Assembly: GCA_041738285.1 (NCBI GenBank)
Contig: JBGSQB010000139.1
Coordinates: 1-22,232, forward strand
Reading direction: 5' to 3'
Length of the DNA stretch: 22,232 nt
From: SZUA-521 sp041738285
GTDB lineage: Bacteria > Pseudomonadota > Gammaproteobacteria > Pseudomonadales > Azotimanducaceae
The notes beneath the pieces are model-generated. The model was not told the DNA's origin and made no database searches. It saw only the letters and a list, made by a program, of their open reading frames with translations. Below are positions 1 to 6,328 of the stretch, one piece after another; within the stretch, counting starts at the first letter, position 1, and each line of letters opens with the position of its first letter. Position numbers and translations under genes: made by a program.

Positions 1-817
1 CGAACTCGAGCGTGGCCTCGGGCGCCAGCGCGACACGCACCCGCGGTTGATCGTCAGCCGCGGTGAACCAGGCCACCGCCACTCGATCGGCGGCGGTCGC
101 AACGGCAGGTCCGTTGACCGGACAGCCGCGAATGACCCAGCCATCGGGGTGTACCAGACGTGGCGCCTCGAATTGGCCATCGCGCAAGCGCACCACATTG
201 ATGTCACGCACATCTTTGGCATCGCGGTCGCGATACGCGATGAGCGCGCCACCCGTAGTCGCGACAGCGGACGTGCCGCAACAGTCGCACACGCCTTCAT
301 CGACGACGGTCTCGACGCCGATGGCATCAATACGCCGCGCGCGCAACTGCGTTCGAGCATCCGTGACTGGCATCTGCGCGTATTGCTGGCCGTCGAGCCA
401 CACGCCCCAACCGGACGCCGCAGCGAAGAATCCGTGCTCGACCGCCCCGCGATCGTCGTGAATGATGTGCTCGGGGCCACCAAGCCAGAGCGCGTAGCCA
501 CGGCCACCGTGGGTATAGATGAGGCCGTACGGCTCGAGCTTGCCACCAGCCAGGGCAAGTCCCGGCATGTCGGCCCAGTTGATGAACCAGTCGCGCCCGG
601 ATGCGAAGTCGGTGATGTCGCCAAACGCTGCATCGTTCACCGGCGCGCCACGCAACACCCACGCATCGCCACGTGGCTCCACCCAGGACAGCCACAGCGT
701 GCCGACCGCGTCCACGGTCCAGTTCGGCAGCTGGCTGCCGGCACCCCCTGGCGCCGCGATCTCCGTTGCGGCGACGTTGATGCAGCAGAATCCCAAGAGA
801 AGAAGAACGATTCGCAT
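1..817 (-). CDS. Secreted sialidase-like (BNR/propeller) protein with CDCC motif, 3' end outside window
   Basis: The reading frame is open from an ATG at 817 to the window edge (272 residues seen); the C-terminus is missing. Residues 1-17 look like a Sec signal peptide (MR, then IVLLLLGF), with likely cleavage after NVAA. The body has the short beta-strand and Trp-rich pattern of a beta-propeller. Landmarks are NWADMPG (80-86), EHGFF (127-131), WLDGQ (140-144), VCDCCGT (176-182), YRDRDAKDVRDI (195-206) and GWVIRGCPVNGP (226-237). I recognise this combination from proteobacterial proteins usually annotated as exo-alpha-sialidase or sialidase family protein. No activity is proven for that group, and a sialidase catalytic Arg triad cannot be assigned here, so function is unknown. 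The cysteines (177, 179, 180, 232) suggest a metal site or disulfides; this is inference. It diverges from the M55 peptidase gene. A longer frame on the opposite strand (47-859) is a shadow. Confidence 0.8.
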   Translation of the reverse strand, partial: MRIVLLLLGFCCINVAATEIAAPGGAGSQLPNWTVDAVGTLWLSWVEPRGDAWVLRGAPVNDAAFGDITDFASGRDWFINWADMPGLALAGGKLEPYGLIYTHGGRGYALWLGGPEHIIHDDRGAVEHGFFAAASGWGVWLDGQQYAQMPVTDARTQLRARRIDAIGVETVVDEGVCDCCGTSAVATTGGALIAYRDRDAKDVRDINVVRLRDGQFEAPRLVHPDGWVIRGCPVNGPAVATAADRVAVAWFTAADDQPRVRVALAPEATLEF

Positions 818-818
818 T

Positions 819-831
819 GGTACACTGTACC
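819..831. repeat. Perfect palindrome in the divergent intergenic region
   Basis: GGTACA-C-TGTACC is a perfect 6+6 inverted repeat around one central base. It lies one base upstream of the ATG of the minus-strand sialidase-like gene and about 38 bp upstream of the divergent M55 gene. The position would suit an operator read by a dimeric regulator, or it may be chance. No regulator gene lies nearby and no second copy was noticed in the window. Confidence 0.4.
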
Positions 832-868
832 CCGACTGGCGCATTCCGATACTTGGTAGACTCATGGT

Positions 869-1726
869 ATGCGTGTATTCATCAGCGTCAATATGGAAGG
901 TGTCTCTGGGCTCGTCCGCTGGCAGGACGTCGTTACGAGCGGTATCGACTACGGCCGCGCCCGCGGCTTCATGACCGCTGACACCAACGCTGCCATTGCC
1001 GGCGCATTCGATGCCGGCGCCGCAGAGGTGATCGTCGAAGAAAATCATGGCGTCGAGGATCTGTGCAATATCTTGATGGACGAGATCGATCCGCGTTGCC
1101 GAGTCATTCGCGGCGCCGGTCGGCCGAATGCGACCACGATGACCGGGCTCGATGCCAGCATCGGCGTGGTACTGCTCGTCGGTCATCACGCCCGCGCTGG
1201 CTCACGTCCCGGCATCATGGCGCACACCGTATCCTATGGTGAGTTCAGCCTTGTGCGTCTGAACGGGCGCCCGGTGGGCGAGCCGGATCTGTTCGCCGTT
1301 CGCGCAGCCGAATTCGGCGTGGCGATCGGTCTCGTCACCGGCGACCAGGTGGTCGCGGAGCAGGTGCGCGCCATCGCGCCGAACGCGGAGGTGGTCGAAG
1401 TAAAGCGTGCGCTTTCGAACGTTGCAGGCGACTGCATTCCACCGGCGCGAACGCCTGCGCTCATTCGCGCGGCCGCGTCCCGCGCGGTGCAAGCTGCCAA
1501 GGCCGGCAAGCTCACAGTATATTCGGGCGACGCCGCGCCATACGTCATCGAAGTTACGCTGAAGAAGCCCGCCGGGGAGGCGCTTCGCGCCAATCTCGAC
1601 CGCCTGCCCGAATTCGAACTGAACAACGATCGCATCGTGCGCACCGCTGCGCCTGACATGGACATCGGCTTTCGGCGTATCGCCTACCTCGGCTACGCCA
1701 ATCGACCCGGCGTGACCCGCTACTAG
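869..1726 (+). CDS. M55 family metallopeptidase (DppA-like D-aminopeptidase)
   Basis: The 285-residue product matches the M55 (DppA) family in length and motif order. Known DppA enzymes are decameric di-zinc peptidases that remove N-terminal D-amino acids. Visible landmarks are ISVNMEGVSG (5-14), ENHG (58-61), GHHARAG (105-111), AHT (118-120) and NGRPVGE (132-138). These correspond to the usual SxDxEG, DSHG, GYHA, HT and NG..GE signatures. Glu10, His60, His107 and Glu138 occupy metal-ligand positions, and His119 aligns with the catalytic His. Two core positions differ: the Asp expected at 8 is Asn (codon AAT), and the usual DSHG reads ENHG. Metal content or activity may therefore be altered. 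The ATG at 869 has no strong Shine-Dalgarno. The stop overlaps the ribosome-binding site of the next gene, so the two are probably co-transcribed. The peptidase family is confident; its activity is not. Confidence 0.9.
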   Translation: MRVFISVNMEGVSGLVRWQDVVTSGIDYGRARGFMTADTNAAIAGAFDAGAAEVIVEENHGVEDLCNILMDEIDPRCRVIRGAGRPNATTMTGLDASIGVVLLVGHHARAGSRPGIMAHTVSYGEFSLVRLNGRPVGEPDLFAVRAAEFGVAIGLVTGDQVVAEQVRAIAPNAEVVEVKRALSNVAGDCIPPARTPALIRAAASRAVQAAKAGKLTVYSGDAAPYVIEVTLKKPAGEALRANLDRLPEFELNNDRIVRTAAPDMDIGFRRIAYLGYANRPGVTRY

Positions 1727-1731
1727 GAGGG
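1725..1731 (+). promoter_or_regulatory. Strong Shine-Dalgarno for the 87-aa coiled-coil gene
   Basis: AGGAGGG lies 5 bases upstream of the ATG at 1737 and overlaps the TAG stop of the M55 gene. This is the best ribosome-binding site in the first half of the window. It fixes the start of the small gene and supports that gene being real. Confidence 0.8.
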
Positions 1732-1736
1732 ACATC

Positions 1737-2000
1737 ATGACCAAGCAAGACAACCTCGACGCACTCATCGCCGAACTGCGACAGCAGCGCGACGAACTCA
1801 AACTGCAGATGCATCTGGCCAAGGCCGATGCGCGCGACGAGTGGGAAAAGCTCGAGAAGAAATGGCGCGAGGTGGAGGTGAAGCTCGACCGAGCCGGTGC
1901 GGAAGCCAAAGCCTCGGCCGGCGATGTCGGTCATGCGGTCGAGCAAGTCGCCCGTGAGATCTCTCGTGCCTACGATCGAATTCGAAAGGCGCTCGACTGA
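1737..2000 (+). CDS. Small charged coiled-coil protein, unknown function
   Basis: The 87-residue product has no signal peptide or membrane segment. Residues 6-55 are strongly charged with hydrophobic residues at heptad spacing (LIAELRQQRDELKLQ, then WEKLEKKWREVEVKL), which predicts a long helix able to form a coiled coil. A second amphipathic helix runs from about 62 to 86 (VGHAVEQVAREISRAYDRI). I do not recognise a named family; small proteins of this type are common near stress genes. It sits 10 nt after the M55 gene and its TGA overlaps the proposed CTG start of the ribonuclease gene. The three are likely one transcript and the last two may be translationally coupled. The strong ribosome-binding site argues that it is real. 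Confidence 0.8.
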   Translation: MTKQDNLDALIAELRQQRDELKLQMHLAKADARDEWEKLEKKWREVEVKLDRAGAEAKASAGDVGHAVEQVAREISRAYDRIRKALD

Positions 2001-3364
2001 AACCGTTTACGCTCACCTTCCACGGCGCGGCCGGTACCGTCACGGGCTCGAAGTATCTGCTCGAGACCGATCGGGCCCGCGTGCTGATCGATTGCGGCAT
2101 GTTTCAGGGCGGTAAGCCGCTGCGCACGCGCAACTGGTCGGACTGGCCTTTCGATCCGGCGACGCTCGATGCGGTGCTGCTGACGCACGCTCACCTCGAC
2201 CACAGCGGCATGCTGCCGGTGTTGCGCAAATCGGGGTTCGACGGTCCCGTGCACGCAACCGATGCAACGCGCGCGTTGGCGGAAATCCTGCTGACCGATT
2301 CGGGTCGCATTCACGAGGACGATGCACGCCACGCCAACCGGCACGGCTACAGTCGTCACCATCCGGCACGTCCGCTCTACACTGAAGCCGATGCACGGGC
2401 GTGCCTGACCGCATTCGAGTCGCAACCATTCGGGACCCCGTTCACCTGCGCGCCCGGTATAAGCGCTCAGTTCCACCGGGCGGGACACATACTTGGCGCA
2501 TCCTGGCTAGAACTCAACGTCGACGGCCGTCGCATTGTATTTTCCGGCGATCTCGGTCGACCCGACGACCCGGTGATGTATCCCCCCGCCCCGCTCACGG
2601 CCTGTGACTACCTCGTCATCGAGTCCACCTACGGCGATCGCGTCCACGAGCGCACCGATACGGCGAGTCAGTTGCTCGACGTGATCGAACGCACGCGGCG
2701 ACGTGGTGGCATCGTGCTGATTCCCGCATTTGCGGTCGGGCGCGCGCAACTCTTGCTGTACTTGCTGTGGCAGCTCAAACATTCGGGCGCCCTCGATCGC
2801 ATCCCCATCTACCTCGACAGCCCCATGGCGGTCGATGCCACTGAGCTGTTTCGAGCACGGCCCGAGGACCACCGGCTGTCCGGTGACGATGCCCATGCGA
2901 TGTGTGCGGTGGCGCAGTGCATGACCAGCCGGGAACAATCACGAGCACTTAACGAGCGCCACTCACCAATGATCATCGTGTCGGCCAGCGGGATGATGAC
3001 GGGCGGACGGGTGCTCCATCATCTGCGCATCCGCGGCGGCGATCCGAGGAACACGATTCTATTCACCGGCTATCAGGCCACCGGGACACGCGGCGCTGAC
3101 ATTCTCGCCGGCGCCAAAGCGGTGAAGATTCACGGCATGACCTACGCTATCCGCGCGGAGGTCGATGAAATCACGGGGCTGTCGGCCCACGCCGATCGCG
3201 ATGAACTGATGTCGTGGGCCCAGGATAAGCTGGCTGGCACCAAGCGCGTGTTCGTCACCCATGGCGAGCCCCGTGCGGCACGAGCGCTGCGTCAATCGCT
3301 GCGTTCGCGTGGTGCGGCGGATGTGCACGTCCCGGAACTCGGTGAGTCAGTCGATCTCGATTGA
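1997..3364 (+). CDS. Beta-CASP metallo-beta-lactamase RNA-processing nuclease (MBL-fold RNA metallohydrolase), probable CTG start
   Basis: The product is an MBL plus beta-CASP plus RMMBL protein, the family of bacterial Ysh1/CPSF73-like ribonucleases. From the CTG at 1997 (455 aa) the motifs are HGAAGTVTGS (9-18), THAHLDH (63-69, zinc ligands), AGHILGA, GDLGRPDD, ESTYGDR, YLDSPMAVDATELF, SASGMMTGG, GYQATGTRG and a C-terminal GLSAHADRDEL followed by VTHGE. The first ATG or GTG start in frame is the GTG at 2081. Using it would delete the first strand and the conserved HGAAGxVTGS motif. The frame is open upstream only to a TGA at 1955, with no ATG, GTG or TTG before 2081. CTG 1997 follows AAAGG (1985-1989) and overlaps the preceding gene's TGA. 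The nuclease family is certain; the start is inferred. Confidence 0.88.
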   Translation: MKPFTLTFHGAAGTVTGSKYLLETDRARVLIDCGMFQGGKPLRTRNWSDWPFDPATLDAVLLTHAHLDHSGMLPVLRKSGFDGPVHATDATRALAEILLTDSGRIHEDDARHANRHGYSRHHPARPLYTEADARACLTAFESQPFGTPFTCAPGISAQFHRAGHILGASWLELNVDGRRIVFSGDLGRPDDPVMYPPAPLTACDYLVIESTYGDRVHERTDTASQLLDVIERTRRRGGIVLIPAFAVGRAQLLLYLLWQLKHSGALDRIPIYLDSPMAVDATELFRARPEDHRLSGDDAHAMCAVAQCMTSREQSRALNERHSPMIIVSASGMMTGGRVLHHLRIRGGDPRNTILFTGYQATGTRGADILAGAKAVKIHGMTYAIRAEVDEITGLSAHADRDELMSWAQDKLAGTKRVFVTHGEPRAARALRQSLRSRGAADVHVPELGESVDLD

Positions 3365-3369
3365 TACCG

Positions 3370-3375
3370 TATACT
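3370..3375 (+). promoter_or_regulatory. Candidate -10 element for the carbonic anhydrase gene
   Basis: TATACT differs from the sigma-70 consensus TATAAT at one position. It begins 6 bp after the stop of the ribonuclease gene and would start transcription near 3382, giving a leader of about 24 nt before the ATG at 3407. No convincing -35 hexamer lies 16-18 bp upstream, so this is tentative. Confidence 0.35.
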
Positions 3376-3406
3376 CGCAGCTCCTGCGCTTAGAGCATCG
3401 CAACCG

Positions 3407-4015
3407 ATGGCCAACGATCTGTCGCACTTGTTCACGAACAATCGGCGATGGGTCGAGCGCGTCACTCGCGACGACCCGAAGTTCTTCGAGCGCCTGCGCA
3501 ATCAGCAGCGCCCGGAGATCCTCTGGATCGGTTGCTCCGACAGCCGCGTACCCGCCAATCAGATCATCGGCCTGCTGCCAGGCGATGTGTTCGTGCACCG
3601 CAATGTCGCCAACCTGGTCGTGCACACCGATTTGAATTGCCTGTCGGTGGTGCAATTCGCCGTTGACGCCCTCAAGGTCAAGCACGTCATCGTTTGCGGG
3701 CACTATGGTTGTGGTGGTGTCGGAGCCGCGCTCAACGATCAACGACTTGGCCTGGTCGACAACTGGATCCGACATATCACCGACGTGCGCGACCAACACG
3801 CTGACGCGCTCTCGCGCATCACCGACCCCGACGCTCGCTGGCGCGAATTGTGCGAACTGAACGTCCAGGCGCAGGTGGTGAACCTTTCCAACACGACGAT
3901 CGTGCGCGACGCCTGGAGTCGCGGTCAGGAATTGCACCTGCACGGCTGGATCTACGATGTCGCTGACGGGTTGCTGAAGGATCTCGAAGTGTCGCGGCTG
4001 ATCACCCCAACGTGA
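3407..4015 (+). CDS. can: Beta-class carbonic anhydrase
   Basis: This 202-residue cytoplasmic zinc enzyme interconverts CO2 and bicarbonate. Zinc ligands are visible as Cys43 and Asp45 in GCSDSRVPANQ (42-52), and His99 and Cys102 in CGHYGCGGV (97-105). Asp45 and Arg47 form the family's catalytic dyad. The conserved HRNVANLV (64-71) and the C-terminal LHLHGWIYDVADG are also present. Length and motifs match the E. coli Can group. The ATG at 3407 is 42 nt downstream of the ribonuclease gene, with a candidate -10 element between them and no strong Shine-Dalgarno. Its last 14 bases overlap the convergent VIT-family transporter gene. Nothing is missing or unusual in the protein. Confidence 0.96.
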   Translation: MANDLSHLFTNNRRWVERVTRDDPKFFERLRNQQRPEILWIGCSDSRVPANQIIGLLPGDVFVHRNVANLVVHTDLNCLSVVQFAVDALKVKHVIVCGHYGCGGVGAALNDQRLGLVDNWIRHITDVRDQHADALSRITDPDARWRELCELNVQAQVVNLSNTTIVRDAWSRGQELHLHGWIYDVADGLLKDLEVSRLITPT

Positions 4016-5039
4016 CGCCGACCCAGGTGCCGAGCACAAAGGTCAATGCGCCGGCACCTCCGCCGATGGCCAGCATCCGCAGGCCGCCGCCAACGGCGTG
4101 CTTACCCGTAAAGAGACTGATCACCGCGCCAACCCCGAACAACGATGCGGCGGTGAGCGCAACCACGCTCGGCAGTCCCCCGAGCCCGGTCAGAAAGGGC
4201 AACAGCGGAATGATCGCGCCGACCGAGAACGATGCGAACGAAGTCACGGCGGCGCCGATCGCGGACCCCAGCTGCGAAGGATCCAGCCCAAGCTCCTCCC
4301 GCGCGAGTACGTCCAACGCATGGTCGGGGTCGGACAGCATCTTGGTCGCGACATCCCTCGCTTCGGTAAGTGGCATCCCGCGCGCTTCGTAAATGAGCGC
4401 GAGTTCCTCGGCTTCTTCCTCGGGATACTCGGCCAGTTCTTTGCGCTCGAGGTCGATCTGATGTTCATACAGTTCGCGTTGCGATCGCACCGATACATAT
4501 TCGCCCGCTGCCATCGATAGCGCGCCGGCGAGCAATCCCGCCACGCCCGCAGTGAGCAGGAGCTTGGGGTCGCCCGATGCACCGGCCATCCCCATGACGA
4601 GGGCCGAGTTGGACACCAGGCCATCATTGGCACCGAACACCGCCGCACGGAGATTGCCGCCGGTGAGTTGCTGGTGCGACAGACCGACGTCTTCCACCGC
4701 CGTCGGCATGACATGCCCGGATGGTGCGCCCGCATCATAGATGGACAGCCCCCGGACCTTCATCGCACCGAGAATCTGCTTGAGCGGTCGCACCCCGAAC
4801 CGCGCGACGAGCGCTGCGACAATACGGGCACGAATGCTGGGCGAGAAGGCCGGCACGCTGCTGCCGTCTTCCGCCAGACGCTTCCGCCAGTGCGCCGCTT
4901 GCGCGCGCGCTTCACCGGCAAGCGTAGAGAACAACTGCGCGCGCACGCCGTGCGTCTCCCGCGCGGCAAGCACGTCATACAGCCATGCCGATTGCATTTC
5001 TTCGCGCCAGCTCGACAGACCACCGTCTGGGTCGGTCAC
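4002..5039 (-). CDS. VIT1/CCC1-family Fe/Mn transporter with N-terminal ferritin-like domain (MbfA-like)
   Basis: The 345-residue product has two parts. Residues about 125-345 are a VIT/CCC1 transporter: GGNLRAAVFGANDGLVSN (127-144), a second helix with AGALSMAAGEYVSVRSQ (171-187), a Glu-rich cytoplasmic metal-binding stretch (ELYEHQIDLERKELAEY, 189-205), and three further helices to the C-terminus. Residues about 8-115 resemble the rubrerythrin/ferritin-like domain of MbfA proteins (REEMQSAWLYDVLAARE, then FSTLAGEARAQAAHW). MbfA proteins are inner-membrane Fe2+ exporters. The ferritin-like part looks degenerate: the second helix lacks the expected ExxH and has EARAQ (43-47) instead. The start is a GTG whose bases overlap the TGA of the upstream M50 peptidase (GTGA), so translation is probably coupled. 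Substrate (Fe or Mn) and direction are inferred from the family. Confidence 0.88.
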   Translation of the reverse strand: MTDPDGGLSSWREEMQSAWLYDVLAARETHGVRAQLFSTLAGEARAQAAHWRKRLAEDGSSVPAFSPSIRARIVAALVARFGVRPLKQILGAMKVRGLSIYDAGAPSGHVMPTAVEDVGLSHQQLTGGNLRAAVFGANDGLVSNSALVMGMAGASGDPKLLLTAGVAGLLAGALSMAAGEYVSVRSQRELYEHQIDLERKELAEYPEEEAEELALIYEARGMPLTEARDVATKMLSDPDHALDVLAREELGLDPSQLGSAIGAAVTSFASFSVGAIIPLLPFLTGLGGLPSVVALTAASLFGVGAVISLFTGKHAVGGGLRMLAIGGGAGALTFVLGTWVGVTLG

Positions 5040-6247
5040 CCCGTCAACCTCATCTTGTGCAGCGCCAGAAAGCGGAAGATGTCAGACGGATGCAGCAATC
5101 CAACGACTGCGCCGCCATCCAAGACCGGCCATGGCTCATCCGACGACTGGCTTAACCGCTCCAGGGCTTCCGGTCCCGAAAGGTTGGGCACGAGTGTCTC
5201 CACCGATTCGACGGAGCGCATGACATCGTGTACAGACAGGGAAGAACGCTCCTGCTCCGGATGGCCCGCGATGTCCGCTTGGGATACGTAACCCACGAGT
5301 CGTTCACCGGCCACTACCGGCCAGAGAACCTGGGCGCTGCGCAACAGCTGGCGATCGATGAAGTCGTTCAGTCGTGTATCCACTGCGGCGCGCTCGAACT
5401 GGGTACGCATCAGATCACCGACAACGAGTCCACGCAGCGCGTTGCGCAGCAGTAATTGCTGATAGCTCGACTCGGCGATGTGACTCAAAAACCAGCCGAT
5501 GATGAGGAACCAGATGCCTTCGAGCGCGCGTCCCCAGATCAGATTGATGACGCCCAGCACCATGAGGACGCCGGCAAACAGGCGGCCGCCGATTGAAGCC
5601 AATCGCGTCGCATGCACCACGTCCCCGGTCCTCCACCAGAGAAACGCGCGCAGGACGCGTCCGCCATCGAGCGGAAATCCAGGCACCAGATTGAACACAC
5701 CGAGCATGAAGTTCACCGGCGCAAGCCAGACGCAGATCGTGGCGAGCGGTCCGAGCGCGCTCACCGCGCGCTCGGGATCCTCAATCACGAGTTCTGCAAA
5801 TGCGTCTGGCGTCAGCGCCGACGCAATGATGCCGAACAGCCCCGCGAGCGAGAGACTTGCGAGCGGGCCAACGATGGCAATCAGGAACTCCGCACGGGGC
5901 GTCTCCGGCTCCCTGGACATCTCAGCCATGCCACCGAACAGAAACAGCGTGATGCGCGGCACTTCTATGCCGTGGCGACGTGCCATGAGCGAGTGCGACA
6001 GCTCATGGAGGAGCAGCGACGCGAAGAACATCACCGCTGCTCCGATCGCACACACCCAGGTGAGAATCGCCCCCCACTCCGGATGCCAGCTTGGAAACAG
6101 ACTGCCGCCGAGGCTTACGGAAACCAGCAGAAATATCACCGTCACGCTCCAATCCAGCCGAATCTCGATACCGAACAGTCGGCCGAGTACGATGGTCGAG
6201 GAACGCGAGGTCGGTGAAGCGGCGCGCTGCGTCATGATCTGTGGCAT
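5036..6247 (-). CDS. Site-2-protease-like M50 zinc metallopeptidase with tandem CBS domains
   Basis: With the ATG at 6247 the product is 403 aa. It opens with GRLFGIEIRLDWS (22-34), typical of CBS-containing S2P homologues, followed by several membrane helices. The catalytic HELSH (81-85: zinc ligands His81 and His85, acid Glu82) lies in one helix. The third ligand, Asp194, sits in NLVPGFPLDGG (186-196), and FGGMAEM (104-110) is the conserved hairpin. Two CBS domains follow at about 278-330 and 341-395, which in relatives bind adenosyl nucleotides. The enzyme would cut membrane-embedded substrates; the substrate is unknown. Alternative in-frame ATGs are at 6268 and 6235, none with a good Shine-Dalgarno. 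The frame stays open to 6622, but that extension overlaps the divergent patatin gene and has no family resemblance. The stop overlaps the GTG of the transporter gene, so the two form an operon. Confidence 0.92.
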   Translation of the reverse strand: MPQIMTQRAASPTSRSSTIVLGRLFGIEIRLDWSVTVIFLLVSVSLGGSLFPSWHPEWGAILTWVCAIGAAVMFFASLLLHELSHSLMARRHGIEVPRITLFLFGGMAEMSREPETPRAEFLIAIVGPLASLSLAGLFGIIASALTPDAFAELVIEDPERAVSALGPLATICVWLAPVNFMLGVFNLVPGFPLDGGRVLRAFLWWRTGDVVHATRLASIGGRLFAGVLMVLGVINLIWGRALEGIWFLIIGWFLSHIAESSYQQLLLRNALRGLVVGDLMRTQFERAAVDTRLNDFIDRQLLRSAQVLWPVVAGERLVGYVSQADIAGHPEQERSSLSVHDVMRSVESVETLVPNLSGPEALERLSQSSDEPWPVLDGGAVVGLLHPSDIFRFLALHKMRLTG

Positions 6248-6280
6248 GCACTTCGATGGAACACGCATGTTAGCAGTCGA

Positions 6281-6292
6281 TGCGGATCCGCA
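6281..6292. repeat. 12-bp perfect palindrome between divergent genes
   Basis: TGCGGATCCGCA is fully self-complementary. It lies between the divergent M50 peptidase and patatin genes, 33 bp upstream of the latter's ribosome-binding site and ATG-side of neither coding region. It could be an operator shared by both transcripts, or chance. Confidence 0.35.
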
Positions 6293-6328
6293 CCTAAGCG
6301 CCAACAGCCCAACCGCCGGAGCATCATT

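Noticed and set aside
47..859. 270-codon plus-strand frame opposite the sialidase-like gene
   Set aside because: It is antisense to a frame with a signal peptide and recognisable family motifs; its translation is Arg/His/Ala-rich without domains, as expected of a shadow in GC-rich DNA.
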